A stretch of 64,000 nucleotides of DNA from Atherinomorus stipes (GCA_023101725.1 JALJCO010012682.1:1054001-1118000), one strand, 5' to 3'. Shown: positions 32,207 through 44,165, counted from the first letter of the stretch. Translations and numbers: made by a program. The notes: a model not told the origin generated them from the letters alone.

Positions 32207-32957
32207 TCTGTTTAGGCACACACCCTTACAGCTTCCTTACTTGTCTGTGTGTGATTATGCAGGCCCATAACTCCACAACGGATTGATTGATTTTGGTGAA
32301 TGAGACATCAATCAATTTGTTAGATCCAGGAAAATGAGACCCCCGTGGGAAAGATTGACAGTAATTTCAGCCAATCAGAGCTAGCAGAAGGCGGTCAGTC
32401 AGTATTGGCTGGCACCTGTATCGGTGGATTGTAAAGCCTTCTTCTGGGTCCTAAAGCCCTGTGCCTACACCCAAAGTGTTTTTTGTGTTGCCCCAGAAAT
32501 TATTTTCAAACAACCAGGTGTGGATTTACCGGTAAAAAATTGTGTTCACGGAGAAACAGCAAAGCTAAGAAAAATCTTTAAAACTAGTTTCTGGCTGAGC
32601 GGTTTCTGCTGTTGCTGCTTATTGGCTTCTATCTCTGTAAAGCTTTGGTGTAGAGGACTGTGGAGCACATGTTTGGTTACAAAGTCTCTGCTTTCATTTG
32701 ATATGTATTATGTGCTGATGCGGGGTTGTAGCTGTGGAGACAGAAATGTTGCACATAGGTTGCTATTATGCCGTGTATTTAGGTTTTGCATTTTTTTATT
32801 TCATTTGGATATAACTTTAGTTGTGTTTTGTACATTTTAAAAATGTTTGTGTTGGCTTGTAGTCTAGCTTATGCAGTTTAATTTGATGTGCCACATTGCA
32901 ATAATTTTTGTCATTAATGCGCCTTTTATCACCATTGTTGTTGACTAACAATCACAA

Positions 32958-32975
32958 GGGACCTTATAAGGTCCC
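32958..32975. repeat. perfect 18-bp palindrome
   Basis: GGGACCTTATAAGGTCCC is self-complementary. It lies about 60 bp upstream of the long hairpin and may belong to the same mobile element. Confidence 0.85.
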
Positions 32976-33035
32976 TCTCGGGCTCAAGAAAAGAGTCAAA
33001 GTCTGTAAAAAGTGATCCTCCTTGTACCAAAGGGT

Positions 33036-33098
33036 GATCACAGGTGTCTTCCTTCTTGGCCTCCTAAGGGAAGGCCAAGAAGAAAGACACCTGTGATC
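33036..33098. repeat. 27-bp near-perfect hairpin
   Basis: Arms 33036-33062 and 33072-33098 pair at 26 of 27 positions around a 9-nt loop. An arm begins GATCACAGGTGTCTT. It could be the tip of a MITE or a transcribed small-RNA precursor; the sequence alone does not decide. Confidence 0.8.
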
Positions 33099-33813
33099 GC
33101 ACTGATCACACATGCCATTTTCCCTTGTTGATAGGATTTCTCATGGTCTGATCTTCCGACACCTGTCGATCAAAAGGACCTGCCCCTAATTATACGTAAT
33201 TTCAAGCTTGAATAACACCTAAACAGATGAATTATAAAAAAAAATTCATCCCCTCTAAGTTGACACGAAGGTAAACTTGACCTATTAAACCTAAAATGAT
33301 ATTTTGAACCATGCAGGCTGTGAACATGTTTATTTCTGCTGTGGAGTTGGCCTTTTTAACATGGGAGTCTATGGGGATTTGCTCTGTTTTGTAGCCGGCC
33401 CCTAGCGGATGAAGAAAGAATTACAATTTTAAGCAACCTGGAAGTGGCCTCACTGTTCTCCAGCGGAGTTTTCCCCTCGGCCGCATCCTTTGAAGGATAA
33501 AAAAGGATTTAAAAAAAAAAAGAAAAGAAAAAGAAGGATGTTGCCGCTGAATAGGGACAGACCCAAAGAAGCAATGACATCTGCACCAGATGAGTCACTT
33601 TTACCTCTTTTAATAGGAAGGTTCTCTGGAGTGCTGAACAATGGAGGGAAGTTGTCTTAATCCATCAGAGAAAGCTTTGAGGTGTTAGAACAGGTATAGG
33701 CCCTACATAGTCATGCCAAGTATAAGATCACTGGAAGCACCAACAACCTGCACTCTTCCCCTAAGTTTTCCTCCTCCTGTTTGAACTCGACATTTTTCCA
33801 TAAAAGCTGCTTC

Positions 33814-34042
33814 TTAAAGGGACTAGAGGCAGGAATTACGAAAGAATAAACAAGCATGTCCAGTTTTTCTAATACTTATGGGTCTCTGTATGATTCATCA
33901 GATTGTTCATAGGTGTTCTGAGTTTGGTGAGTTTCACCATTTACTCCATGAGCTGCGCGCTGACGATGGCGCAGCTGTTGTCTGACCGGCCCAGTTTAAC
34001 AACCTGCAGTCCTGCATCGGGACATCTTTATAAGCCCATTAA
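33814..34042. mobile_element. partial copy or extra left end of the TTAA element
   Basis: TTAAAGGGACTAGAGGCAGG at 33814 repeats the left end of the next element, including the following AATT and TGTCC blocks, with divergence. No own right end is seen. Probably a tandem or nested partial copy. Confidence 0.55.
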
Positions 34043-34233
34043 AGGGACTTGAGGCAGGAATTTGAAAAAAACCAAACATGAATGTCCCTTTTTTTCATAC
34101 TAATTGGTGATGAAGCGCTAAATACCAAAAATAACGTTTCCACCCATGTTCCTCTCCGTTGCCTTGAACAGGCTGTGTGCTGCAAAATGCGCTGCAATTC
34201 GGTGTCCGAATTTCCCGCGCTGCCCTGCGGACG

Positions 34234-34442
34234 TGACGTCAAATGACGCTACATCCGGAGTTTTGATGCAGGAAAAAGACGGTCACGTTAAATAAAAACA
34301 CTGTAAGCGATAGTTATGGATTATTCTGCCGTCAGAATACAATCTAGATCAACTGAAAGACTACTAAAAATTGTAACTACGAAGAAAAAGCTTAGTAAAC
34401 AACATTATAGTTTTCCAGCTCTGCCATGCGGACGTGACGTCA
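34234..34442 (+). promoter_or_regulatory. two CRE sites (TGACGTCA) in duplicated transposon promoter
   Basis: Perfect TGACGTCA occurs at 34234-34241 and 34435-34442, about 75 bp ahead of each duplicated ATG. CREs bind CREB/ATF factors. The spacing suggests the transposon's own promoter was duplicated. Confidence 0.55.
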
Positions 34443-34516
34443 CATGACGCTACATCCGCTGTTTTGATATAGGACGAAGCCGGTCGCGGCAAATTCAAAC
34501 ACTGTAAACGATTGTT

Positions 34517-34591
34517 ATGGATTATTCTGCCGTCAGCAAACGATCCAGATCAACTGAAAGACCACAAAAAAGTGTAACTACGGAGAAAAAG
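34517..34591 (+). CDS. candidate transposon-borne first exon (25 codons)
   Basis: ATG at 34517 reads MDYSAVSKRSRSTERPQKSV then TTEKK and meets a good donor (AAAAAG then GTGAGT). The upstream copy (ATG at 34316) has the same beginning MDYSAV but its donor has decayed to CTTAGT. Downstream exons are absent, as in a non-autonomous deletion copy. Not recognised. Confidence 0.4.
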
Positions 34592-34897
34592 GTGAGTAAA
34601 CAACATTATAGCTTCAGTTTGTGCACGCTCCCGTGACGGCTTGGCTCGTGGCTGCAGTTACCTGAAGCGTCAGTCGCGTCAGTCGCGAATTTCGTTTCTT
34701 AATCTTGCCTCAAGTCCCTTTAAATCCTGTCGGGACAGCAGATCATTAACCCGCCGTTTGGAAACCTGGGACTCGACGCAGATCATAGTTTATCCTCTAC
34801 TGTCTCAGTGGAGTGAAAAGATTCACCGGAGTCTCCTCTGTATTTCCCGCGCCTGATGTGCGTCAAGCACGTCAAACGCCAAAACGCTGTAGTTACT

Positions 34898-35430
34898 GTA
34901 AAGCCTAATTTATAGTCGTCCGTAAAGTGCTCTACGTAGGTTACAGAGAGCCTGTCGGAGAGCCTCTCCGTTGTCTCCGGCTGCACGAAATATTTTTTAA
35001 ATGTCCGTCACTCTGCCAAGGGATGATGGAGACAGCAAGGGCTGTGATTGGTCTACCACTACGTAAACACTAGCAGCGCCATCTTAAACTGGCTAGCCTA
35101 CGAAGACGCAGATATGAGTCCAACCGAAGAACGTTTGGCCAAAGAAGTGAGGAAATACCAAAATCGCCCCATCGTCTTTATTTTGCATCAGAAGTATCTC
35201 TGTTATTCAGCTGCAGCAACAACAATAGTCTTTCTCTCTCGGACACCATTGCTCAGTGTAACTGGAAGCAAAATAACCACCAAGGCTACCGACCATCGGC
35301 ATCATATGAGTAGGTCAGTCTTGCGTAGCAACCTCTACTTATCGGGCGGGAAATTGCACTGTGTATGTGGCACCATGACGGAGAACTATGAAGGCTGGAG
35401 GGGTCTCTGTCGTTTTGCAGTTGGATAACT
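34898..35430 (+). mobile_element. probable Harbinger-type 5' fragment with MADF-like first exon
   Basis: CTAATTTATAGTCGTCCGTA and GCTCTACGTAGGTTACAGAG are followed by a reading frame at 35115 starting MSPTEERLAKEVRKYQNRPI. This resembles the N-terminus of MADF-domain accessory proteins of fish PIF/Harbinger transposons, up to the first splice position; the domain then breaks off. Right end not found. Confidence 0.45.
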
Positions 35431-35454
35431 CATTACACAGTCGGAGAAGTATAC

Positions 35455-35573
35455 TGTAGCCTTAGACGTCATCGGATCGGCTTGCTTTGATCTATTTTGA
35501 GAACTCCGATCAAAACCAATAGGGGGACTATCGGTTGATTGCGATCGGTTGCCGATCGATCGGTGCATCTCTA
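35455..35573. mobile_element. hAT-type terminus fragment
   Basis: The run of GATCGG and CCGATCGATCGG motifs ends in GGTGCATCTCTA, a right end of the TAGAGATGCACC class. The left partner is not seen. Confidence 0.5.
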
Positions 35574-35708
35574 CTCCTGTATCCCCTAGTCATCTTAACA
35601 ACTTCTACATCAATAGCTGTAACAAACTAGTCTTGAATGTTAAGGTAGGAATTAAGCCGCCTGGCCAGTCTTTTGTGAGGAAGGCAGCCTTAACCAAACA
35701 TTAAAAAG

Positions 35709-35733
35709 AAAAAAAAAAAAAAAAAAAAAAAAA
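35709..35733. repeat. A25 homopolymer
   Basis: Simple A run. It could be a retroposon tail but no associated body was recognised. Confidence 0.9.
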
Positions 35734-38700
35734 GTGACAGGGAAACAGTTTACAACAAAGAAGAAAAAGAAAATAGAGAGTTGGGTTTGATGGGAGAGGG
35801 ATGAGCACAGAAGCTCCAGGATGATTAGCAGAGTCTGACAGTAGTTTATTCACAGAGGAGTGGGGGAATGAAGAAACAGAAAAAAACCCACCCAGGCTGA
35901 GATTGCGTTAATGTTGAAAGAGATACTTGTGGGGAAACTAACGAGGTTTCCCACAATAGAGATGGGAATATATTGAAAAGGCTCACAGAGGGATACTGGG
36001 TCTTTGCTCATTTGGAGGTCTGTTGAATTTTCAGCATTAAGCAATGCTTGAGGAATGGCGATATAGACAGAACTACTATGTGGTGGTCTCGGCAACAAAT
36101 CAGTTTCATATTGAACACCAGGCTTAAGATGTGCAGGGAAACGTGACACGTTTACTGCCTGGGCAGGCATAATTTGACAGCAATCATAATAACACAGAAA
36201 GGTTAACTTGGGTTTGTTTCTTATAGCTGCTGTATGTTTTTAAGTAGTAATAGCAAATATTTAAATATCTTTTAAACTCTCCTTGTGATTGCATTATTAA
36301 TAAAGAGAAAACCAGGAAAGATGAAATTATACAGTAGGTGACACAAAAGGAAAGGTGAGCATAAATATGAGTTGAAGACAAATTAAAGGACCACTGAGTG
36401 ACATCACATGTTGGCTTCAGACAGCACCAAAGACCAGCCACTGAATTATCTGATGAGCATGAAAATGATATGCACATGCAGTTGGCTCTACAGTCTCTAG
36501 ATGTCAACATTTATAGGAGAGTTTAGACTAGTCTACAACATGTATTAATAGTAATAATTATTAATAATTATAATTACAGTTTCATAGTAATAGTAGTAAA
36601 TGCCATCACCATCATCAAAACTCCAACAGTATCTGTCACGATAGGCAATAAGTCAATTAATTATGTGGTAAGAAAAAAAAATTAGTGCAATAAGTTTGAC
36701 GGCTGCGCTAAGTTTCATTTGCTCTCTCTGTCTTTACCAAAGACTGTGGATGGCTAGTAATGGTGCATTTCGACTCAACCCTCTTACTTCTTGCGTAGTG
36801 ATCGCTTGTGTCGTACTGGCAACAGCATTGTCTGTACAGTAGGCCACTACGAAGTGCAGCACAAGAGCCACTCTAAGGCAGCGGTGCCTTCACCTTCAAT
36901 CTTTTACATTTCACAGCCTGTGATTTGTTGTCGCGGCTATACTGGTAACGTCATGCCTTAAAAATGCCAAGAATAAATAATTTTACAGTGGACAACATCA
37001 GAATTTGTTAGCATTGCAGCTTCCAGCGGATACTCCGAACATTATGGAGGAAGCGGCAACGGGAAGACTCAGACCATGCAGGCAGGTAACTAAATTTGTT
37101 ATGTGACAGACCTCACAGTATGTTATTGGTCCAAGAGAATAGAATCTCGAAGGTGAGTAGATCACTCTGGTTTAAAGGATCTAGGGGCAGGATGAAGAAA
37201 TGAGACTCGCAAGTGCTCTCAAGTAACACGTGACTGGCTTGTTACTATTGGACTGAGCATGCAGATTAACTGTTCCACTGTTGTTGTTTTCAGCGTTTAT
37301 GCTCTCTGTTTGTTGGCTTCATATTTAATAGACAGATCGAAGGACAGTGATATCCTGAACCAATTCTCTTCAAAATATTAGTGCATTGTCCCAATGCTTG
37401 GATCCATTTCATTTTAAGCCTGTGTACATCAGTCTGTTATGAAACTTTGTTATAAAAATCCAGTGACGGCCAAATGCAAATAACAAGATTGTCCAACAGT
37501 GTTTATTAAGTGTTTTTAGCTATCAAGAAGAACCTCCAAACTGAATATTTGGCTTAACTAAGGTGTTGTTCTCTTTATGCACTGCTCTGCAGGGAGTTCA
37601 CTGAGTTTAATAAGACTGCGGCTGAGAGTAGGGCAGGTCTCATCTCACAATATTCACACACATTTCTTGCCTACAGGGACTCTCAGCATTGGCCAAGTGG
37701 CCTGCGTTCCATAGGCTGAGTCCGGTCTCTGCTGCCCTACAGCCTGAGCTTTGCCAGAGCACAGTGCTGCCTTGCACTGCACCCTGAGCAGAACTCAATA
37801 AAGCCCTGTGCCTCTTGTGTCATCCCTACCAGCTGTACACAAGACCAGGAGTGTAGTGCTGTGTTTGTGTGCTGATGGAGGCCTGCTTCATCTCCAGTGC
37901 CCATGTCACAGCCATGCCATATGGGTAAACCTAAAAACATCCAGCTGTGTGAGTATGGAAACCAAGGAGACTTTCTCAGGATGAAACCACAGCAACTTGC
38001 AGCTTGTTTTTTATCAAACAGCTTGCCCCACTGAAACAACCACCACAGCTTAAATGTGCTCTGCTGCAGTGTGTGCAGTGAGCAGCAGATGGCAGTTCTT
38101 GCCCAAGTGTGAAGAAAACCTGTGCAAGTGTGTATGTGTGAAATAACAGACAAGCGTATTAAGATGAAGCTGGTTTTCATATGGATGCCAGTTCTCGTGG
38201 AGATTGATTCAAATTGAACTGAAAGTGTTGGGAGTTATATTCAAAGCACTGCAGACATGACCGAGAATTCAGCAACACCTACAAAGGAAGATGTGGTCAG
38301 ACAATTATCTGCAACACCACAGCGATTAATCACAGCGCGGCCTGTCAGCGTCAAACCCATCTGAAAAAATGAGGCAAGTGCTATTGATCATGCCCGCCTT
38401 GGGTTTCACTTACACTCACATTTTATCAGATGGAGCTAATTAGGAACATATTCAGTCTGAGGTCCTGAGAGATGTGTCTGTCAGGAGTCACATTCCTGCT
38501 CTGATTCTCTGATAGTCCATAGCGCCTGCAGTCTGGATGTAGGACAGGCTGTGGGAGTAGAATTTGGGGGGTGGGGGTTCTGTATGGCAGCGCATTTAGA
38601 TCTACCTAGGTGAGTAATATGCTTGCATCCTTAAACTCTCGTTGGGCATGTCACTTGACTGGATTGAATATGTGCTGAGGATTTATTGGACAGAAAACCT

Positions 38701-40660
38701 CTAGAGTCCAGAAAAAACTCCACAACTGAGCAGCTCTGTCTTGACTTTTCTCCCGGTTTTTTCTTTTGACATCATGAGTATTAAATGTATGACGTGATGG
38801 ATTTTGTAATTATAATGGTGTTTACTGCTTTTGCCTGGAGGCCAAGCAGGAAGGCTGAGGGACTTGCAGAGTGGATGGGGTAGGCTAGCAAATGAAAAGT
38901 CTCACACCAAAGGTGCGGTTCAAATGGATGTAACTATAATCAATATAATGATATAAGCCTGTCAACTTCTCTAAAATGTGGATTAGCTGATATTGTTTAG
39001 CTTACTCTAATAAAGATATTCAATAAAAGTCACTGCTTTACACATTAATTGACAAAACTAGCCAGTTACTGGCCGAGGCCTTATCTTCAGGCTCCCAAAT
39101 GAATGACAAAGATGCATCAACCTTTTCCCTTAACTCTAAAGTTAACTCCATAAAAGTGATTAAATAAATTAGAAGATGTCAAAACACCCTTTAAAACATG
39201 GCATGTAAGTCAGCATATTTCACAGCTGAGACAGGTTCTCACAGTTTTGCAATTTCCAAACGTTTGCTTCTAAGCTGTAATAAATCTTTTCTGTGATCAA
39301 CATTTGGAAACATTTGGCACACATTTGCATCACAAATGCACACAAAGATATTCCCTCTGTCTTTTTCAAACTTTATCCTTTCAAGTAATGTCCTAGTATT
39401 GATTGATTATGATATCCTACAGAGTTAAATTTAAGTTTGTCATGGCAAAAAACCTTTAGATCTGTGATGCAGAGACAGTAAATCTGTTTTGAGGCAAACT
39501 ATTGCATGTATTTTACATGTGTTTCTTTGGCTTTAAGTCACTTTTCTCTTTAAAATGGTCCCCATATGTTAAACAGCATTCTTGGTTTCTGATTAACCAA
39601 CAACACACTGCACAAGTGGCTCTGAATTGTGATGGACAAACGGGAATATTGTCAAATAATACACGTGGCTGAATGTTGAGATCACATAAAATGGATTAGA
39701 AAGAACAGTCGCAGAAATTATGAGTTGTATAACTCCAAAACCACTGACTTCCTTTTTCATGGATGAATGGTTGAGAAAATGAAGCAACATGACACATGAA
39801 AACCATCATGGGGGTTCTGCACACCCATGAGTAAGTGAGTATGGTGTTACAGGTCAAAGGTGAAGAGTGAGTGGATTGTTATAAAGAGTACACCTGTCAT
39901 GAAAAGTAGAGAAATGACTTTCATAACTGAGAACTTTGGGATTTATGCTCTCTTACATTTGGATCCGAGGTAATCTTGCAGTTATTAGGTTTTTTTTGTG
40001 ATTGATTGCTGTGATTTTTTTCTCAGTCAGCCAACTGTCTCCATTTTCTCATTAAAACACAAACTATCATGGATGATATATTTCTTCTAGACCCATTATT
40101 CTTATGACAATAGGTAAGCTCTTGTACTGCATATCACAAGGACCCCATATTTTCAGATGAGCATAAAAAGGACCTGCTGGTGTAAATCTAAATCTGACAC
40201 ATGGCTCCTTCTCATCAGACATCAGTGAAAAGCCAGACCGTTACCAGGAAGCAGACCGTGGCAGTATATTTCTCTTTCAAGCAATCAGTGATGGAAACTC
40301 CAATTAAGGTGGTGAAAAAAGGTGGCTACTGCTTTTAAAACATCAGTGCAGATGTGCAGGTAAGTGACCATGCGGCAAACCTTGGCTACACAGCGCCTGC
40401 CTCAGTGCAATTTCCGTCTCTAATTGGACTTCCCACGCAATGCCTGCTTCCAATCACTGCAGGCAGACACACTGGCAGGATGGTGGACCACAATTGGACA
40501 GACTGTGAAGGACTTCAGGACAGAAGAGGAATTTTATATTACTAATTTACAGGCTGCTTTTCTCTTTTTTTAAGCATTGAAAAGATTAAACATACTCTAC
40601 TGGAAGTAAAAGGCCTGTATTCATGAGTTTTCTGAATTATAAGTATTGAAGTGACAGCAG
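35734..40660. other. intergenic, nothing recognised
   Basis: AT-rich with scattered open frames (the longest, minus 38180-37737, 147 codons). None has a recognisable domain or splice context. No transposon ends with duplications were found, though 36,700-37,100 has a GC-richer block that may be an old element. Confidence 0.45.
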
Positions 40661-40669
40661 TACACTCAC

Positions 40670-41112
40670 AGAAATATTTAACCCTATTTTTTAAGATTTA
40701 TGTAATTTTATTACATGACAAATTTCCATTTACTTTTTTAGATAATTTTAACACAAACCTACCAAATAAACCTTAAATGACACATATTCGTAAGTGTAAT
40801 GAAGCCTATTTATTTGAATTGCATAATCCTCAGGTTATCCATATATATTATGCAATTCAAACAATATACTTTATGTATTTAAAGTAAATACTCTCATAAT
40901 CATTCATTTGATTTAATTATTCTTTATTAATACTAAATGCATAAACCAAAGGATTATGTATTTTAAATAAATAGACTTTATTACACAAATGAATGCGTAT
41001 TACATAAGGTTTATTTGGTAGATTTGTGCTAAAATTATCTAAAAAAAGTAAATGGAAATTTGTCATGTAATAAAATTACATAAATCTTAAAGATAGAGTT
41101 AAACATTTCTCC
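40670..41112. repeat. imperfect palindrome of about 440 bp
   Basis: The left arm (40670-40817) and right arm (40964-41112) are inverted copies; for example ATTACATGACAAATTTCC and ACCAAATAAACCTTA recur in reverse. A smaller hairpin (GAATTGCATAAT...ATTATGCAATTC, 40817-40862) lies in the loop. It starts seven bases inside the left end of the larger element. Confidence 0.85.
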
Positions 41113-41940
41113 AGAACATTGAAAGATTTCAAAGGTCAGGTACCCGGATTAACAGTTTCATCAAATAAATGTATCAATCTTAACACCACATTGATGCGGC
41201 ACAGATTTAAATGCAATTAAAAAAATGTTGTAAATTCTGTAGTTCAAGACAGGTTAGCATATTTCTTTAACAGTTTCTTCTCTGACAGTTGAAACGAATG
41301 ACCTCCTAAAACCTGACTTTGTAGAATTAGTTTGTACATGTTTACAGCATTACCTTATAAAAGGATGTCAGTGAATAAAAAGTTTAGGGAGTGGCTGCAA
41401 AAAGGAGCAAAGCCTCCAAAACTAGCCTCTGATGAGCTTTCCAAATAAATATCCCGGTCCTGTATCACGTAAAGTAATACTCCTAATTGAAATCTATGGC
41501 GTTGAAAGGCATTATGACATTTAACATTTTCACATTCAGGAATTTCTTACATAATGACACCAAATAAGCCCTGATAACTACTTTTTTCCAACACTAATAT
41601 ACCCATTGAGCTATTGACATTGCAATGTTATTTTGATGACAACATCACAGAAATGCTTACAACAGGTTTTTTTAACAGAACATTTGGATTCAACCAGTCA
41701 GTTTGTGAAAGCAGCCGAGGCCATGCATTCCTACAGCAGGGACCACGACTGTCAGACGTCTCCGTCTGGGTTTTGTGTGTTTCTCCAGTCTTTGTGTTTT
41801 TTTGCTCGGCCACCAAAAGACCAAATCCATCAAGCAGAACGTGGTTCTTAATAGTTCCTCCGCCTGAACAGTTCAGTGCTGTAACTTGTGAGCAAACTGA
41901 AGCATCTTGATCTTTGGGCGCAGCTCCTCAACATCCAAGA

Positions 41941-42269
41941 TCATCGGCACTTTCTTGAGGAACTTAAATGTGACTCAAGTTTCTTTTCATAGTCCACAAA
42001 CTGAGCGCAGATCAGTTCTAAAAGTCTGGCACGTGCAAAGGAAATGTGTCTCAGGCTGTGCTGCAGGTCCTCTCCCTTCATCACCACTCTGACATCCATC
42101 GGCTCTTCTTCATCGACACCGCTGCGTAAATCACATGAAGCCCACTGGAGGTCTGTCTGGTCCTCAGCTTCCTGGCTGTTCACATTCTGGAGTTGAGAAA
42201 CAAATGTTCTGTAGCACCACAAAAACACGACTCAGACTAAGTGTAGAGCAAAATGTGAATACTGACCAT
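41941..42269 (-). CDS. unknown 82-residue ORF with ATG at an exon end
   Basis: An exon ends with ATG at 42269-42267 before GTCAGT and joins in phase to an exon at 42186 (acceptor AACTCCAG) that reads NVNSQEAEDQTDLQW, then an acidic stretch, then ARARLLELICAQFVDYEKKL to a stop at 41941. A one-base frame change near 41965 would extend it by KFLKKVPMILDVEELRPKIK to about 41890. Charged and helical; no family recognised. It could be the downstream part of the gene at 42379-43462. Confidence 0.3.
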
Positions 42270-42378
42270 GTACTTGAAGAAGTGTTGTCATTTCAGACTT
42301 GAGGACAGTCCCTCTTTACTTAGGTGTCTTCACTCTACAAACAAGAGCATATGAAGTCAGTGGCTGTTATTCAGGACT

Positions 42379-43462
42379 TTATTTCTCATCCTCTTCAATG
42401 GTGATTCTTGATGGCATTCTGTTCTGCAGTGTATCCTGCATTTGAACAGATGAGATTTCTAATGTACCAAACTCAACACAATTTGTCTGCTTGCAGGAAA
42501 TCTTATGTAAAGACTGTAATTAAATGCTGTAAATAACAAAAATCAGTTTCTAAGAATGAAAATTGTGATTAAAATAGTGAAGTACAACATCTTTCTTAAC
42601 CAAACTATGCAGCAGTGAAATGAACTTGCCTTAGCTCTTGAAGCCATCAGAAATATAATCTTCCTTCCAGCAGATCCTCCTCTCACACCAAGGACCTTTG
42701 TTTCAAGTAGCAAAGTTGGTACATGTACAAATTCTGCTTTCATCTACAAAAAAAAAAAAAACAAGATACAGATGAGACTTCAATTATGAAAACATTCATG
42801 TTTTCAATGTAACTGTTTAAGTTCAGACTCGACAGCTGTGGCTTCATAACAAGAGGCAACAGAAGCACCAAGTCGTGTGATTCATAGCACAAATAATCAT
42901 TTTAAAAGTTATCAAACATACAATATTGAAATTAGATTCGGTTTTTATTAGTGTGAAATGTGTAGTAATCGTTGGTATCAAATGCACATTCTTTAAAATT
43001 TACAGTTTCATGTCACCGAATGCTCATTTACATTTGCATCGCTCAAGTTATTGCAATAATTCAAAAACTTGTTACACGTCCAAAAGTGGTATTAAAAGGA
43101 GATAACTCTCATCCCTTTAAACATATATGAGTTTTGGGAATGTGACATAAAGGACTGAGAATATTCCTTCAGACATATGTGCACAGGCAATACAGGCATT
43201 CATGTCTGAAATTGTCCAAAATGTGTGAACCATGTTTGTTTTTGTAAAAATGGTATGACTCTTACCTTCAACAGAACTGCAACACACTTCACACAACCCT
43301 GTCCGTCTGCATGGTGAACCAAAAGAATAAGAAAACAGATGTAATTTCACATATAACTGAAGACAGTTGATCAAGTCAGACTGTTAAAGCATCACACGTA
43401 CTTACCTGAACTTTAGCAGCAGCTCCAACAAAGTGAAAACTATTGTGTTGATTAAACATCAT
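42379..43462 (-). CDS. unknown 86-residue protein, four coding exons
   Basis: Exons 43462-43406, 43298-43266, 42743-42630 and 42435-42379 all join in phase 0 (261 nt). The protein starts MMFNQHNSFHFVGAAAKVQ, has a central KAEFVHVPTLLLETKVLGVR segment and a GGSAGRK loop, and ends acidic (TIEEDEK). The stop codon overlaps AATAAA (plus 42378-42383). One donor is the GC type (AAG then GCAAGT), and the acceptor of exon 2 is the weaker of two. A 5' exon ending at 44097 (CAAG then GTAAGT) fits upstream. No family recognised. Either a small real gene or a transposon gene remnant. Confidence 0.4.
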
Positions 43463-43687
43463 GTTGCTGCACCTGGAAAATGGAGGAGATAAATGAAAGT
43501 CAGTGTCTGTCAAAAACAAGTTAAATCACATTTATGTGAATCGACTTGATGTAAATCAAAAACTAAAATGGTCATCTCTTTCTTAATGTTTCCCTACACA
43601 ATTCCAACAGTACAAATATACTGAGCAACCCACTGCCGGAATATAATTTTCTACTCTTCATTGTTATTATACACACGTATATATTTA

Positions 43688-43689
<2 letters not shown>

Positions 43690-43737
<48 letters not shown>

Positions 43738-43740
43738 GTA
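43690..43740. repeat. (AT)n(TG)n microsatellite
   Basis: AT array grading into TG repeats, inside the 3.8-kb element. Confidence 0.95.
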
Positions 43741-44096
43741 TGCATATCAGCAAGCAAAGTTCAATAACTTTATCTTTGAGGGTTTATCCTTCACTGCTTC
43801 ACTCTGCTTTTAAACAGAGAGGGAGGACGTTGTTGTTATGACCGTTAATGGGGTAGCAGTGCATATTTAGCAACTTTTTATATGGCGTAAGAAATGCTGC
43901 TAATTAAAACTGTTGTCAGAAAAGAGAAAAACAGCAAAGAAAGGAAAGGAATGCAGCAAAAGCTAGCTAGTAAGACGATTTTTTAATAAGTTTTTCAAAA
44001 CGGATTTTGTCAACATATGAGACATTGATGTTGGTGAAATAAAACATTTTTCTCTGAAAAACGACAGTTTGTAAAAACAAAATAAGTCGGACTTAC

Positions 44097-44165
44097 CTTG
44101 AACTTTTTAAATTCCTCCCGCGCAGGCACCGAGCAGTCAGTTAGCTTTGCAGCAGTCAGCACATG
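44097..44165 (-). promoter_or_regulatory. probable 5' exon and promoter side of the unknown element gene
   Basis: GC-richer segment containing CTGCGCGGGAGG and ending AAGTTCAAG before a consensus GTAAGT donor at 44097. It is the only strong donor upstream of the 43472 acceptor. The start site is inferred. Confidence 0.35.

Larger units (their letters stand above)
34043..34719. mobile_element. TTAA-flanked non-autonomous transposon
   Basis: TTAA at 34039-34042 and 34720-34723 flanks ends AGGGACTTGAGGCAGG and (reversed) AGGGACTTGAGGCAAG. TTAA targets are used by piggyBac and Kolobok; AGG-type ends favour Kolobok, tentatively. Inside is a 200-bp tandem duplication (34219-34410, 34420-34611). 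Confidence 0.75.

Noticed and set aside
37737..38180. 147-codon minus-strand open frame
   Set aside because: The longest unassigned frame in the right half, but Cys/Trp/His-rich with no domain, no matching splice sites and no codon pattern; most likely chance.
41614..41910. 98-codon plus-strand frame
   Set aside because: Antisense to the coding-like minus-strand exon region of the 3.8-kb element, with no splice context of its own.
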